A DNA stretch of 64,000 bases from Magnetovibrio sp. (GTDB lineage: Bacteria; Pseudomonadota; Alphaproteobacteria; Rhodospirillales; Casp-alpha2). The translations under genes and the position numbers were made by a program. Location: assembly GCA_002690705.1 (NCBI GenBank), contig NZFO01000013.1, positions 13,663 through 77,662 on the forward strand. Reading direction: 5' to 3'. Under the pieces are notes generated by a model that ran no database searches, was not told the DNA's origin, and was given only the letters and a program-made list of their open reading frames with translations. Positions 8,526 through 19,077 of the stretch are shown here, one piece after another (position 1 is the first letter of the stretch; every line of letters begins with the position of its first letter).

Positions 8526-10058
8526 ATGCAAGAAATCATCGAGGAGCTTGAAAAGAAACGGCAACGTGCACGATTGGGCGGTGGGCGTAAACGAATTGAT
8601 AAACAGCATGCGAAAGGAAAATTGACAGCGCGTGAGAGAATTGAAGTACTTCTAGATCAGGATTCCTTTGAAGAATGGGATATGTTTGTTGAACATCGGT
8701 GCACTGATTTTGATATGGGAAAAGAAACCATTCCTGGTGACGGCGTTGTCACTGGATATGGTGCAATCAACGGCCGCTTAGTCTTCATTTTTTCTCAGGA
8801 TTTTACAGTATTTGGGGGGTCTTTATCAGCCTCGCATGCGGAAAAAATTTGTAAGATTATGGATCAAGCGATGAAAGTCGGTGCGCCGGTAATAGGGCTT
8901 AATGATTCTGGTGGAGCGCGTATTCAAGAGGGTGTTGACTCTCTAGCGGGATATGCGGAGGTTTTTCAACGCAACGTTATGGCATCTGGAGTGATTCCCC
9001 AGATTTCTCTAATTATGGGTCCTTGTGCAGGTGGCGCCGTTTATTCGCCGGCTATCACTGATTTCATCTTTATGGTTGAGAATACCAGTTACATGTTTGT
9101 GACGGGACCAGACGTCGTAAAAACCGTCACACACGAGAATGTCACACACGAGGATCTTGGCGGAGCTTTAACCCACACAACAAGGTCAGGTGTTGCAGAT
9201 AAAGCTTTTGCGAATGATGTAGAAGCGCTTCTTTCACTGAGACAATTTGTAGATTTTCTGCCGGCGAATAATACAGAAAATCCGCCGATTCGACCAACCA
9301 ATGATCCATGGGACCGCGCTGATAACTCACTCGATTCAATCGTTCCTGACAATACAAATAAGCCATACGATATGCGCGAATTACTAAAAAAAGTAGTAGA
9401 TGAAGGCGAGTTTTTTGAACTTCAACCGGATTATGCAGGAAACATCCTCACCGGTTTTAGCCGGATTGAAGGGCGCACCGTAGGTTTTGTTGCCAATCAA
9501 CCCATGGTCTTAGCTGGATGTTTGGATATTAACTCTGCAATAAAAGCCGCAAGATTTGTGAGGTTTTGTGATTGTTTCAATATTCCTGTAATAACATTCG
9601 TTGATGTCCCAGGATTTCTCCCGGGCACATCGCAAGAGCATGGCGGTATCATCACGCATGGAGCAAAGCTATTGTATGCTTATGCTGAGTGTACAGTTCC
9701 GAAAATTACAGTGATCACACGCAAGGCTTACGGTGGTGCTTATGATGTAATGAGCTCTAAGCATCTTCGTGGTGACGTTAATTTCGCGTGGCCATCGGCG
9801 GAAATTGCAGTTATGGGACCAAAAGGTGCTGTTGAGATTATTTTCCGTGGGGATTTGGATGATCAGGAAAAAATTAGTGAACGTATTACAAACTATCGGG
9901 AGAGATTTGCCAATCCGTTTGTAGTTGGTCATCGAGGTTTTATTGATGATGTGATTATGCCTCACACTACGCGGATGCGACTTGCAAAGAGTCTTCGGAT
10001 GCTTCAGGGCAAGAATATAATTAACCCTTGGCGCAAGCATGGAAATATTCCACTGTAA
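8526..10058 (+). CDS. pccB: propionyl-CoA carboxylase beta chain
   Basis: Carboxyltransferase subunit that moves CO2 from biotin to propionyl-CoA, making methylmalonyl-CoA. The 510-residue length is typical. The N-half has the crotonase-like acyl-CoA site with [27 protein letters not shown] and [12 protein letters not shown]. The C-half has the biotin-side pocket with [25 protein letters not shown] in overlapping segments and the [11 protein letters not shown] motif. A TGAGGTGA ribosome binding site precedes the ATG. The alpha partner is 2 kb downstream in the same direction rather than adjacent. Overall similarity favours propionyl- over acetyl-CoA specificity. Confidence 0.94.
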   Translation: MQEIIEELEKKRQRARLGGGRKRIDKQHAKGKLTARERIEVLLDQDSFEEWDMFVEHRCTDFDMGKETIPGDGVVTGYGAINGRLVFIFSQDFTVFGGSLSASHAEKICKIMDQAMKVGAPVIGLNDSGGARIQEGVDSLAGYAEVFQRNVMASGVIPQISLIMGPCAGGAVYSPAITDFIFMVENTSYMFVTGPDVVKTVTHENVTHEDLGGALTHTTRSGVADKAFANDVEALLSLRQFVDFLPANNTENPPIRPTNDPWDRADNSLDSIVPDNTNKPYDMRELLKKVVDEGEFFELQPDYAGNILTGFSRIEGRTVGFVANQPMVLAGCLDINSAIKAARFVRFCDCFNIPVITFVDVPGFLPGTSQEHGGIITHGAKLLYAYAECTVPKITVITRKAYGGAYDVMSSKHLRGDVNFAWPSAEIAVMGPKGAVEIIFRGDLDDQEKISERITNYRERFANPFVVGHRGFIDDVIMPHTTRMRLAKSLRMLQGKNIINPWRKHGNIPL

Positions 10059-10438
10059 AAGTTGTAACGGCCTGTCGTTTTCAGCAGGTATATAAGGATG
10101 TTCTCTAACATTGAAGATCCCGTTAAACCAGATCGATAGCTATAGAGATAGAAAAACTAGATTTTTTACTGATACAATCAAGAGAAGTAGATTGAAATAC
10201 GACGGTTTGCTATTTCACAAAAAAATGAATCTGCGAATATCACAACCTTTAATTTGTTCATTCTATTTATCGTCTCAGATTAGGTGTGTGGCTTTTGCTA
10301 CCACGTAATTCGGCTAAGCTTAAGATCTTCTCACTCATGGATTTTTTTTAAACGTTACAGATGATGAGAAGCCGCGCTCAATCTTCGGGATATGATCACG
10401 CTTAATGTACCATCAAAGAATATCATGATAATTATGAA
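10059..10438. other. gap between convergent pccB and the PaaG-like gene
   Basis: About 380 bases with no supported gene; a 65-codon frame at 10111 resembles nothing. A 7-bp inverted repeat (CTTCTCA at 10327, TGAGAAG at 10365) encloses a run of eight T. It may help end transcription between the two convergent genes, but the loop is long and this is weak. Confidence 0.5.
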
Positions 10439-11275
10439 TTAATCTTCAGTCTCGTTTGTTTCAAGACGACTTTTATACCAAGTTTCTCTGGCACTTGCAC
10501 TCGGGAAATCCACCTCACGTTTTTCACGTAATGCTCCAAAACCCTCCTTGTGGGCATTGGTTTGAAAAGCAAGGGGCTGAGCCAGGCTCTCGAAAGCCAT
10601 CATATCCTCAATGGATGTCTCAAAAGACCGTCCCATCAACCACTTGGCTAATCCCATTGCCTCCACTGGTCCGGCTGCTAACTCGCATGCTCGATCGTAT
10701 GCTTTATTATCTAATTCAGTATCTGCAACAACTTCTGAAACAATGCCCAATTCCTGTGCTTGCATAGCACTCCAAATCCCATTACGAAAAACAAATTCTT
10801 TCGCTCGCGCCATACCGACAAGACGAGGTAAATGATACATCATACCAAAGTCTGGAATGGCACCAATACGAGTAAAGCCACACCGAAATTCGGCACTTTC
10901 GGCTGCGATTAAAATATCTCCAGATAACGCCAATCCCATGCCACCACCCACAGCCATCCCATTCAGGCCAACAATCACGGGCTTTTGAAGGCGAACGAAG
11001 GGGGTTATCCATTGAATTAATTGTCGAAAACGATTATGCGTCGACCAAGGATCGTTGAATTTTTCAATCGATTCCAAGTCACCACCCGCGGAGAATGACC
11101 TTCCATTACCAGTGAGGTAAATTGCTCTAACATGTTCGTCATTAATGGCACGTGTTACAGCCTCGTATAGGCCTTCGCGAATTTGCTTTGTAAGAGAATT
11201 TAAAGTTTTCGGGTTATTTAACCGTATCGAAAGTACATGATTGTTAAGACTCGTGATTAATTGTTGATCAGACAT
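10439..11275 (-). CDS. enoyl-CoA hydratase/isomerase family, PaaG-like
   Basis: Crotonase-fold enzyme of 278 residues. The frame opens at 11308, but AGGAG sits six bases before the ATG at 11275, giving MSDQQLITSL. The oxyanion-hole segments are GRSFSAGGDLES and GMAVGGGMGLALSGD. In place of the hydratase glutamate motif it has CGFTRIGAIPDFGMMYHLPRLVG read in pieces. The GxIPD aspartate is characteristic of PaaG/PaaB-type 1,2-epoxyphenylacetyl-CoA isomerases and related delta-isomerases rather than true hydratases. It runs opposite to the flanking pcc genes. The substrate is unknown. Confidence 0.85.
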   Translation of the reverse strand: MSDQQLITSLNNHVLSIRLNNPKTLNSLTKQIREGLYEAVTRAINDEHVRAIYLTGNGRSFSAGGDLESIEKFNDPWSTHNRFRQLIQWITPFVRLQKPVIVGLNGMAVGGGMGLALSGDILIAAESAEFRCGFTRIGAIPDFGMMYHLPRLVGMARAKEFVFRNGIWSAMQAQELGIVSEVVADTELDNKAYDRACELAAGPVEAMGLAKWLMGRSFETSIEDMMAFESLAQPLAFQTNAHKEGFGALREKREVDFPSASARETWYKSRLETNETED

Positions 11276-12046
11276 CTCAGCTCCTAGGCCTCTGGTTCCA
11301 TTACCCATTATAGATTAATTTTCAAAAGCTCCATCAACTCACGTTTTCGTTTTCCATATATAATATACACTACTTGCTAATAAATTTAGTAATTCTATTA
11401 CGTTGTAACGACACTCGCTTTAGCGATTTTAAGAGGCTCCAAAAAATTATGACCATACTTTCTGCCTCATTCTTTAATAGTTGCCAAATAAATTAACTTT
11501 TTCAGTTTTAATGAGTTTGTGTCGCTTCGTGCTAAATGCATTGATATAGAAAACAACCGTCATGTATGCCAATAAAGAGAGGCAAATCATGTGTTTAAGC
11601 GCTTTCAAACAATCACACCAATTCCGGGAACGGAGATTTTGATCCCATAATCAATGCATGCTTTATTCGGATTATAATTCACTATCTGATGCAAAAGATA
11701 TGGCTATGATTGGTTGTCGAGGTAACAGAAATTAATGTATCAAAAATTTTAAAGCAAATCAGTCTGGAGATACTTCTCTCATTTTGATCTTATTGCCACT
11801 CGATGTTTTATGATTTTCTTGTTTATTTTTTTGATATTACATTGGTGTAAGCATCGTTCAGCGTGTAAACCTTGGATAATTATTGTGCGGATAGGAAGGT
11901 AATATTTGTGGGTAGGGGACGCTCGTATTTTTTTTCTGCCTCAACTAATGGAATGTGGCTATCTTTCTGAAACAAAACATGTCAATCGGCATATATCAAA
12001 GCGGCATACGTGGGAATGTTGTGTCCTTAATGGAAAGCGAGAAAGT
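11276..12046. other. divergent control region upstream of pccA
   Basis: About 770 AT-rich bases between the leftward PaaG-like gene and rightward pccA. It must contain promoters for both, but I cannot fix a convincing -35/-10 pair. The pccA frame is open from 11906; its extra 47 codons resemble no carboxylase and are probably untranslated. No RNA gene or known riboswitch pattern was recognised. Confidence 0.5.
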
Positions 12047-14032
12047 ATGTTTAAGAAAATCCTCATTGCCAATCGAGGTGAAATCGCGTGTCGCATTATT
12101 AAAACTGCCCGCCAGATGGGTATTAAAACCGTAGCAGTCTACTCGGACGCCGATCGTGCGTCTTTACATAAAAGTTTGGCCGATGAGTCTGCATGCATTG
12201 GTCCAGGACCGAGTGCCGAGAGCTACTTGAACATGGACAACATAGTACATGCAATCAAGGCTACTGGTGCCGATGCGGTGCATCCAGGTTACGGTTTTTT
12301 GTCGGAAAACGCAGACTTTGCAAGGCGGGTTGAAGGGGAGGGGGTAACCTTTATTGGCCCATCAGCAGATGCGATTAGCGCTATGGGTGATAAAATTGAG
12401 TCTAAATTATTAGCAAATAAAGCAAAGATTAATACTGTCCCGGGGCATGAAGATGCTATTTACAACCCTGATCATGCAGTTCAAATTGGAAAGGCTGTTG
12501 GTTACCCAATTTTACTCAAAGCCTCGGCCGGTGGTGGGGGTAAAGGCATTCGCATAGCTTGGAATGATAAAGAGTGCAGAGAAGGGTTAGAGCGTGCCAT
12601 CAATGAGGCAAGGTCATCTTTTGGGGACGATCGCGTATTTATTGAAAAATTTATAGAGCAACCACGCCATATCGAGGTTCAAATTATCGCTGATAAATAC
12701 GGAAATACAATTCACCTTCACGAACGTGAGTGTTCTATTCAACGACGTCATCAAAAAATTCTGGAAGAGGCGCCCTCGTCCTTTTTAAATGAGTCGACCA
12801 GAAAGGCTATGGGAGAAGAGGCGGTCTCACTAGCTAAAGCTGTTGGTTATTATTCAGCGGGTACAGTGGAATTTGTCGTTGATTCCAGTAAAAATTTTTA
12901 CTTTTTAGAAATGAATACTCGCTTGCAAGTCGAACATTCCGTTACAGAATACATTACAGGGCTAGATCTAGTTGAAATGATGATTAGAATTGCTGCAGGT
13001 GAGCAACTGGGTGTGCAACAAAAAGACGTAAAATTTCAGGGTTGGGCGGTAGAGGCGAGAATATATGCTGAAGATCCACTGAGAAATTTTTTACCATCGA
13101 TTGGTCGCATAGAAAATTATATTCCCCCACGTGAATGCAGCACAGTGCGAGTGGATACGGGTGTTTACGAAGGTGACCAAATTTCTGTGTATTACGATCC
13201 CATGATCGCTAAGCTGATCACATACGGGGAAGACCGAATCAACGCCATTTCACGTATGCGCAAAGCACTAGATGCTTTTTTTATAAGAGGTGTAAGACAC
13301 AACATTCAGTTTCTTGCCTCTTTAGTTTCCCACCCACGTTTTATTTCGGGAGATATAACAACAAATTTCATAAACGATGAGTATCCAGAAGGTTTTATTG
13401 CGAGTAATTTGTCATTGGAAAGCGCATCGCTGCAGGTTGTCGTTGCGGCTGCAATACATCGTACTTATCAAGATTTAGAATCTCAGATTAGTAGTCAAAA
13501 AAAGTTCCGTAATTACCATGTCTCTAACGATTGGATTGTGGTGCTCAGAAGTACTAAGTATCCAGTTGTTGTGAGGCCTGAGTCTGGGGGATTTGGTGTA
13601 GTTATTGAAGGGAAAAAACATGTCCTTAAAACTGTGTGGAAGCCCGGGGAAGTCTTATTACATGGAAGTATAGATGGAATTGAGGTTTGTTTCCAAATTG
13701 AGCGTGAGGGCATAGCGTATCGAATAACTCATGGTGGCGCACAGGATGACGTCATGGTTTTAACAAAAAGGACCGCCGAGTTATATTTATTAATGCCAGT
13801 GAAAAAGCTACCGGATTCCACGAATTTTTTAATGTCACCAATGCCTGGGCTTTTGCTCTCTATCGATATCAACGTTGGTCAGCAAGTAAAAACAGGTGAA
13901 CCTCTGGCGGTCATCGAAGCCATGAAGATGGAAAATGTGTTACGAGCTGAGCGCGACGCAGTCGTCGCTCATATAAAAGTTCAAGTTGGGGACTCCTTGA
14001 TGGTCGATCAGGTGATTATGGAGTTTGAGTAA
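12047..14032 (+). CDS. pccA: propionyl-CoA carboxylase alpha chain (biotin carboxylase plus biotin carrier)
   Basis: Carboxylates its own biotin with bicarbonate and ATP, then serves PccB. The start ATG at 12047 gives the classic N-terminus MFKKILIANRGEIACRI and 661 residues. Residues 1 to about 450 are biotin carboxylase: HPGYGFLSENADFA, the glycine-rich ATP-grasp loop KASAGGGGKGIR, ERECSIQRRHQKILEEAPS and MNTRLQVEHSVTE. A linker domain follows. The C-terminal biotinyl domain carries AMKMEN with biotin-Lys627. The frame is open upstream, but those codons are unlike the family. It lacks the usual adjacent epimerase or mutase genes in this window. Confidence 0.94.
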   Translation: MFKKILIANRGEIACRIIKTARQMGIKTVAVYSDADRASLHKSLADESACIGPGPSAESYLNMDNIVHAIKATGADAVHPGYGFLSENADFARRVEGEGVTFIGPSADAISAMGDKIESKLLANKAKINTVPGHEDAIYNPDHAVQIGKAVGYPILLKASAGGGGKGIRIAWNDKECREGLERAINEARSSFGDDRVFIEKFIEQPRHIEVQIIADKYGNTIHLHERECSIQRRHQKILEEAPSSFLNESTRKAMGEEAVSLAKAVGYYSAGTVEFVVDSSKNFYFLEMNTRLQVEHSVTEYITGLDLVEMMIRIAAGEQLGVQQKDVKFQGWAVEARIYAEDPLRNFLPSIGRIENYIPPRECSTVRVDTGVYEGDQISVYYDPMIAKLITYGEDRINAISRMRKALDAFFIRGVRHNIQFLASLVSHPRFISGDITTNFINDEYPEGFIASNLSLESASLQVVVAAAIHRTYQDLESQISSQKKFRNYHVSNDWIVVLRSTKYPVVVRPESGGFGVVIEGKKHVLKTVWKPGEVLLHGSIDGIEVCFQIEREGIAYRITHGGAQDDVMVLTKRTAELYLLMPVKKLPDSTNFLMSPMPGLLLSIDINVGQQVKTGEPLAVIEAMKMENVLRAERDAVVAHIKVQVGDSLMVDQVIMEFE

Positions 14033-14297
14033 TCTATAGATCTCACTCACCATTTAAAAAGTTTGAGTGGAGTTGGCTTAGTTCCATTGCAAAAGTTGAT
14101 GTTCTGGACTGTACTTCAGTCATATTATGAGACAATGGTTATCGAACAATAAGGACAGCGTAAACTAAGTTGCTAAACGGCGCTTATCACCCTCAATCGA
14201 TGTTATTAGTCAAACTGAATTAACACTAAGCATGCCCCATATCACACACTTACAATGTTTGGACTTTTATTGAAAAGCGCCTAAAAAAATCTAGTGT

Positions 14298-14996
14298 TTA
14301 ACATGAGGGTGAAAAAGGCAGATTTGTTCTTCGGTTAAAAACTGTTTCAAAACTTGCTTTTAAGGCGCAATCAACGTCTGGCATGGTTGGGGTAAGGCCT
14401 AAATCCCACAACGAGGTTATTCCGTAATTTTTAATTCCGCACGGAACAATGCCGCTATAATGGCTAAGGTCTGGTTCCACATTCAGGGATATCCCGTGAT
14501 AAGTAACCCAGCCTCGAACCCTAACACCGATAGCCGCGATTTTGTCTTCTCGATATGTCGGGCTACCTAATGCACCTCGTCCCACCCAAATACCAACACG
14601 GCCTTGACGACGTTCTCCAATAACGGCGAATTGAACAAGTGTATCCATAATCCATTGTTCTAGGTCGCGAACGTACTTCCGTACATCGTCATCTCGGTTT
14701 TTGAGGTCAAGCATGACGTAAACAACGCGTTGGCCGGGACCGTGGTATGTATAACGGCCACCCCGTCCACTTTGAAAAATCGGAAACTTATTATTTTCCA
14801 ATAATTCTGCAGGATCAGCACTTGTACCTGCAGTATACAATGAAGGATGCTCCAATAACCATACAGTTTCAGGCTCGTTTCCTTTACGTATACCGGTAAC
14901 TCTCCGCTCCATGAACTCAACGGCCTCCTCGTAGCACACAGTGTTATCGCTAATGAGCCATTCAATAAATGACATATTCATGTCAATACTATCCAT
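14298..14996 (-). CDS. lipB: lipoyl(octanoyl) transferase
   Basis: Transfers octanoate from acyl carrier protein to the lipoyl domains of 2-oxoacid dehydrogenases and the glycine cleavage H protein. The 232-residue protein has the LipB motif [12 protein letters not shown] at 78-89, catalytic Lys152 ([11 protein letters not shown]) and catalytic Cys186 (GIVPCGI) after the conserved THYG-like [14 protein letters not shown]. The start at 14996 has AAGG eight bases upstream; an in-frame ATG at 14981 is an alternative. It stands alone, facing away from the tRNA-Leu gene. No sign of the lipA partner in the window. Confidence 0.95.
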   Translation of the reverse strand: MDSIDMNMSFIEWLISDNTVCYEEAVEFMERRVTGIRKGNEPETVWLLEHPSLYTAGTSADPAELLENNKFPIFQSGRGGRYTYHGPGQRVVYVMLDLKNRDDDVRKYVRDLEQWIMDTLVQFAVIGERRQGRVGIWVGRGALGSPTYREDKIAAIGVRVRGWVTYHGISLNVEPDLSHYSGIVPCGIKNYGITSLWDLGLTPTMPDVDCALKASFETVFNRRTNLPFSPSC

Positions 14997-15100
14997 GTTA
15001 GTAACCTTGAGATCTTACGCTTGCTCAACGGGTCAGCATTTGCTATTTCCGCTCATTGTATATTTAACTACGCAACCAGAAGGTTTGCTGCAAGAAAATT

Positions 15101-15188
15101 GCGGTCGTGGCGGAACTGGTAGACGCGCAGCGTTGAGGTCGCTGTGGGCACTGCGCCCGTGGAAGTTCGAGTCTTCTCGACCGCACCA
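15101..15188 (+). tRNA. tRNA-Leu (anticodon GAG)
   Basis: Class II tRNA with a long variable arm. The acceptor stem is GCGGTCG/CGACCGC, the anticodon stem is CAGCG/CGCTG around loop TTGAGGT (anticodon GAG, for CTC/CTT), and the T-loop is TTCGAGT. The variable arm pairs GGGC with GCCC. The CCA end is encoded at 15186-15188. A strong terminator follows. Confidence 0.97.
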
Positions 15189-15196
15189 CCATATAT

Positions 15197-15228
15197 GGCC
15201 CGCCAAACATTGCGGCGGGCCTTTTCTT
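15197..15228 (+). terminator. Rho-independent terminator after tRNA-Leu
   Basis: A perfect 8-bp stem GGCCCGCC/GGCGGGCC with a nine-base loop, followed by TTTTCTT. It lies eight bases past the tRNA CCA end, so tRNA-Leu forms its own transcription unit or ends one. Confidence 0.92.
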
Positions 15229-15339
15229 CCAGAGTGATTACCCTTGTATTAGGAGTAAGATAAGTGAGCGCGAGCAGTAGTGTGATCACTTGCTAAAAAG
15301 GGACATAGGTGATTGTTAATTTAAATGTGGGATTAAGTG

Positions 15340-16161
15340 ATGCAGGAGTTTGACAAGTCTATAAAAGTTGGTATTGCTGGCTTAGGTGCAATTGGGCTCC
15401 CGGTTGCGCGTTGGCTTGACTCCGGTGTGCCTAATCTCTCTCTATCTGGTGTTGCGGTGGGTAGTAAAAAACGGGCGGAAAAGCGAATTTCAAATTTTGC
15501 CTCATCACCACCCGTTATTGAATTAGGGGAATTGGCTGAAATCAGTGATGTGGTAGTTGAGGGATTACCACCCCGTTTCTTTGCGGATATCGCAGAACCA
15601 GTTATTTCAAATGGGGGGACATTGATTGCTCTTACATTAACCTCGTTGCTTGAACGGATGGATTTAGTCGACAGGGCTGCAACTACAGGCGCAACAATAA
15701 TTGGTGCGACTGGCGCACTTCTTGGCTTTGACGCAGTTCGAGCAGCTGCAAAAGGTGAGGTCTACTCTGTAATAATGAAAACAAGAAAGCCGCCATCCGG
15801 TTTAAAACATGCACCATTTGTGATTGAAGAAGAGATAAATCTGGACTCTTTGGTTGAGGCAACATGCCTATACAAAGGGTCTGTGCGGGACGCGGCGCAG
15901 AAATTTCCAGCAAATGTTAATGTCGCGGTTGCACTCGCTTTAGCGGGAATCGGACCAGATAGAACTGAGTATGAAATTTGGGTTGATCCATTTATTAAAC
16001 GAAATACACATTCAATAACTGTGGACGCAGATTCAACTTATTTTGAGATGTCCATTGCTGGAGTGCCAACTGATGAAAACCCTGCCACAGGGAAGCTAAC
16101 TCCTCTCTCGGTTATGGCCGTTTTAGAGCGCTTAGTAGCTCCTTTAACTATCGGAAGTTAA
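15340..16161 (+). CDS. L-aspartate dehydrogenase family protein
   Basis: NAD(P)-dependent enzyme that in characterised homologues oxidises aspartate to iminoaspartate, feeding NAD synthesis or nitrogen metabolism. An N-terminal Rossmann fold opens with GIAGLGAIGLPVARWL. The middle has GATGALLGFDAVRAA, and the C-terminal domain carries NVNVAVALALAGIGPDRT and the conserved His in NTHSITVDADS. ATG at 15340 is chosen; a GTG one codon earlier is possible. The ribosome binding site is weak. No nadA or nadC is nearby, so the physiological role is open. Downstream about 450 bases are empty. Confidence 0.87.
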   Translation: MQEFDKSIKVGIAGLGAIGLPVARWLDSGVPNLSLSGVAVGSKKRAEKRISNFASSPPVIELGELAEISDVVVEGLPPRFFADIAEPVISNGGTLIALTLTSLLERMDLVDRAATTGATIIGATGALLGFDAVRAAAKGEVYSVIMKTRKPPSGLKHAPFVIEEEINLDSLVEATCLYKGSVRDAAQKFPANVNVAVALALAGIGPDRTEYEIWVDPFIKRNTHSITVDADSTYFEMSIAGVPTDENPATGKLTPLSVMAVLERLVAPLTIGS

Positions 16162-16610
16162 GAGCCTTGTCTTCACTAATATCTTCGATGTAGTCAAGGG
16201 CTTCCTATTAAATAATAACGCACACATAACGTCTTTGTATATTGAATTATGAGTGCCTCAATATTTTTGTTTACGTAGTTTGAAATCCCTATCGGTATTT
16301 TGGACGACTTTTATTTCTTTAAATTAGTTACTTAATTTCGTGGCCTCAGGCGGTACCATACGAGTATATTTTAGGATCAATTGACATACTGCACGACCAA
16401 GCACTTTCGGTATCCTTGTTTATGATGCGATAGAGCAAAAAATGGAGCTGCCCAAGGTGTCCTCCTGACATTTTTTTTCAGTAATAAACTTTCAAATGTG
16501 CCGAATTTTTTGGGGCATGTAGTCTACTAATCAAAAACAAGGATTTCTTGGATGCTTGGGGTCAAGAGGTTCGAATGGGTTACCAATAATTAGATTTAAA
16601 CACGAATTTC
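16162..16610. other. gap between convergent aspartate dehydrogenase and AhpD-like genes
   Basis: About 450 bases with no gene. An imperfect inverted repeat near the aspartate dehydrogenase stop (AGCCTTG at about 16163, CAAGGGCT at about 16196) might contribute to termination. There is a GGTTCGAAT T-loop-like string near 16570, but no tRNA can be folded around it. Confidence 0.45.
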
Positions 16611-17204
16611 TCAAAAAGGCGGTGTTTCTCCATCAGGTAATGGCACTTTAAATATGTTGAGTGTTGCCGACACTAAGCAGTAATAGCCAATTAAGGTCAC
16701 TAAATCGACAACACCCGGATTACCAAGCTGTTTTTGGACCGCCTGATAAGTGGTATCGGTAACTTCGTGGTCATGGAGTGTCTCACGGACAAAATTTACC
16801 ACGGCTTGTACACCGTGTTCTGCCTCCGGAGGAATTATTCCAGCTTTCACTGCTTCAATTACCTCAGATGCAAGACCCTCTTTTTTTGCAATTTGAGCAT
16901 GGGCCCACCATTCGTATTGCGCCTCCCAATAGGCCGCAACGGTTATGATGGCAAGTTCACGTAAAGTTGGCGGCAATGAGCTATTATACCGAATGCTCTC
17001 TCCCAATTTTTGAATATGTTCACCAGTCTCCGGTATCTGTAGCCAAGGATTAAATGGGCCACGCAAACTATTGTCTGAGAGCGTGAACTCAGATAGGGGC
17101 CGTCCAGCTCCGCGTTTACCGTTAATAATTGATCGAACTAGGGTGTTTTGTTTCGGGGTTAATGAAGAAACGTCTAAGCGTGGGATTCTTATCTGGTTAA
17201 TCAT
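16611..17204 (-). CDS. carboxymuconolactone decarboxylase/AhpD-like family protein
   Basis: All-alpha CMD-fold protein of about 197 residues. The segment LRELAIITVAAYWEAQYEWWAHAQIAKKEGL, read in parts, matches the family core, where a Glu and a His in E-x(n)-H sit in the active pocket. The CxxC found in peroxidatic AhpD proteins is missing, so peroxidase activity is unlikely. The frame opens at 17246, but MINQIRIPRLD at 17204 looks like the real start, with GGA about nine bases upstream. It is transcribed away from the thioesterase gene across a 185-base spacer. The substrate is unknown. Confidence 0.82.
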   Translation of the reverse strand: MINQIRIPRLDVSSLTPKQNTLVRSIINGKRGAGRPLSEFTLSDNSLRGPFNPWLQIPETGEHIQKLGESIRYNSSLPPTLRELAIITVAAYWEAQYEWWAHAQIAKKEGLASEVIEAVKAGIIPPEAEHGVQAVVNFVRETLHDHEVTDTTYQAVQKQLGNPGVVDLVTLIGYYCLVSATLNIFKVPLPDGETPPF

Positions 17205-17389
17205 AAGTTTTTTCCAAACAATGAATGGGTGATTGCCAACTGCCACTTGTAATCTATTTTAATTCTCATTCTCTAGTATATTAGATTATTAGTTTAAGCA
17301 TATTGCCGTTAGCGTTAATTAATATAGATTTATATTTTATGAGAGAAGCGTATTTTGTTCTTCAATATTTTTAAAATAGGGACTTACAT

Positions 17390-17842
17390 ATGATTTCTGA
17401 GAAAAATGACTCGTCCCGTGAAAAACAAGTTAAGCTGAGTTTTGATAAACAGGGTTTAATGGCACATCTCGGTGCAAAATTGATCAAAGTTCGCCCGGGT
17501 TATTGTGAAATCTTGTTACCTTTCAGGTTAGAACTTACACAACATCATGGTTATTTTCATGCGGGAAGTTTATCCGCCATTATCGACACTGCTGGAGGAT
17601 TTGCTGGATTAACTTTATTTAAGGAAGATGAGAGTGTTTTAACTGTCGAGTTTAAAGTAAATTTAATCGCACCGGCGGTTGGAGAATGCCTAATTGCACG
17701 TGGCGAAGTTATTAAGGCAGGTCGAACTTTAACCACAGTAAAAGGAGAGGTGTTTGCTTTGCGTGAAGGTGAGGAGTTCTTGGTTGCAGTAATGCAACAA
17801 ACGTTGATGCGAATGGCTGGGCCTGTTGAGGTCGAAGCTTGA
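17390..17842 (+). CDS. PaaI-type hotdog-fold thioesterase
   Basis: A 150-residue single hotdog domain. The HGYFHAGSLSAIIDTAGGFA motif at about 46-65 matches the PaaI/YbgC-like active site, with His and Gly at the helix start and Asp in the central helix; the strand LTVEFKVNLIAPAVGE follows. AGGG lies eight bases before the ATG. It sits 60 bases ahead of the isovaleryl-CoA dehydrogenase gene. It is therefore likely the first gene of the branched-chain acyl-CoA operon, where it could rescue CoA from stalled intermediates (inference). Confidence 0.88.
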   Translation: MISEKNDSSREKQVKLSFDKQGLMAHLGAKLIKVRPGYCEILLPFRLELTQHHGYFHAGSLSAIIDTAGGFAGLTLFKEDESVLTVEFKVNLIAPAVGECLIARGEVIKAGRTLTTVKGEVFALREGEEFLVAVMQQTLMRMAGPVEVEA

Positions 17843-17902
17843 TTCGGCACCATTATATCAATCTGGTAAATTTATATAGTTTTCTTACTGAGGGGCGATG
17901 TG

Positions 17903-19075
17903 ATGATACCAAACGAGTATCCAGGGTTAGATTTTGGCTTAAGCAGCACGGCTGAGCTTCTTCGTGAGTCTGTGCGAGGTTTTTCTGCGAATGAAATTGC
18001 ACCCCTTGCTGCAGATATAGATAAAAGTAACGAATTCCCGAATGATCTGTGGTTAAAGATGGGGGGACTAGGTGTTCTCGGTATCACTGTAGAAGAGGAA
18101 TACGGTGGAGCTGGAATGGGCTATCTTGAGCATGTTATTGCGGTAGAGGAGATTAGCAGGGCTTCGGCATCTGTTGGGCTCTCTTACGGAGCGCACTCAA
18201 ACCTATGCGTTAACCAGATTAGGCGTAATGGCAGTAACGCTCAACGTAAGAAGTATCTACCGAAGCTTATCTCAGGGGAGCACGTTGGTGCACTCGCGAT
18301 GAGTGAGCCTAATTCAGGTTCAGATGTGGTTTCTATGCGTTTAAGGGCAGAAAAAAAACACGATTATTACCTTTTAAACGGTAATAAAATGTGGATCACC
18401 AACGGTCCAGATGCTGACACATTTGTGATCTATGCCAAGACCGCTGTTAATCTTGGCTCACGAGGAATTACTGCATTTATTGTCGAAAGAGGGTTTGAGG
18501 GTTTTTCTACTGCACAAAAGCTAGATAAGTTGGGCATGCGTGGTTCAAATACATGTGAATTAGTTTTTGAGGATTGTGAAGTGCCAGAGGAGAATGTTTT
18601 GGGTGCTGAAGGCGAGGGCGTCAAGATACTCATGAGTGGATTAGATTATGAACGTGTTGTTCTCGCGGCTGGGCCGATAGGGATCATGCAGGCTTGTATG
18701 GACGTGGTAGTTCCCTACCTGCATGAACGTAAACAATTTGGTCAACCTATTGGCAGTTTCCAGCTTATGCAGGGTAAGTTAGCAGATATGTATACAGTAA
18801 TGAATGCAACAAAATCATATGTTTATACAGTGGCTAAAGCTTGTGATCGACGACAAACAACGCGTAAAGATGCAGCAGGTGCGATTTTATACGCAGCTGA
18901 AAAGGCTACATGGATGGCTATGGAAGCGATTCAATGCCTAGGAGGTAATGGTTACATAAATGAATATCCAACTGGGCGCCTATTGCGAGATGCCAAGCTC
19001 TATGAAATTGGTGCTGGGACATCGGAAATTCGACGTTGGTTAATTGGCCGCGAACTCTTTCAGGAAACCACTTAA
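17903..19075 (+). CDS. ivd: isovaleryl-CoA dehydrogenase
   Basis: FAD enzyme that oxidises isovaleryl-CoA to 3-methylcrotonyl-CoA in leucine breakdown, passing electrons to ETF. About 390 residues. Acyl-CoA dehydrogenase signatures are [10 protein letters not shown] and the C-terminal [13 protein letters not shown]. The catalytic base lies in [13 protein letters not shown] at about residue 250, as in human IVD, where the glutamate is moved from the usual C-terminal site; the normal YEGTSE position here reads [18 protein letters not shown] precedes a GTG at 17900 and the ATG at 17903. The mcc and hmgL genes further down support the assignment. Confidence 0.93.
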   Translation: MIPNEYPGLDFGLSSTAELLRESVRGFSANEIAPLAADIDKSNEFPNDLWLKMGGLGVLGITVEEEYGGAGMGYLEHVIAVEEISRASASVGLSYGAHSNLCVNQIRRNGSNAQRKKYLPKLISGEHVGALAMSEPNSGSDVVSMRLRAEKKHDYYLLNGNKMWITNGPDADTFVIYAKTAVNLGSRGITAFIVERGFEGFSTAQKLDKLGMRGSNTCELVFEDCEVPEENVLGAEGEGVKILMSGLDYERVVLAAGPIGIMQACMDVVVPYLHERKQFGQPIGSFQLMQGKLADMYTVMNATKSYVYTVAKACDRRQTTRKDAAGAILYAAEKATWMAMEAIQCLGGNGYINEYPTGRLLRDAKLYEIGAGTSEIRRWLIGRELFQETT

Positions 19076-19077
19076 AG

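Noticed and set aside
10111-10308. 65-codon frame after pccB
   Set aside because: No start signal and no protein-like pattern; better seen as intergenic.
11906-12046. N-terminal extension of pccA by 47 residues
   Set aside because: The extra residues are unlike any carboxylase, and the conserved N-terminus begins at ATG 12047.
16565-16595. Possible tRNA remnant with GGTTCGAAT
   Set aside because: No acceptor, D or anticodon stems can be built around it.
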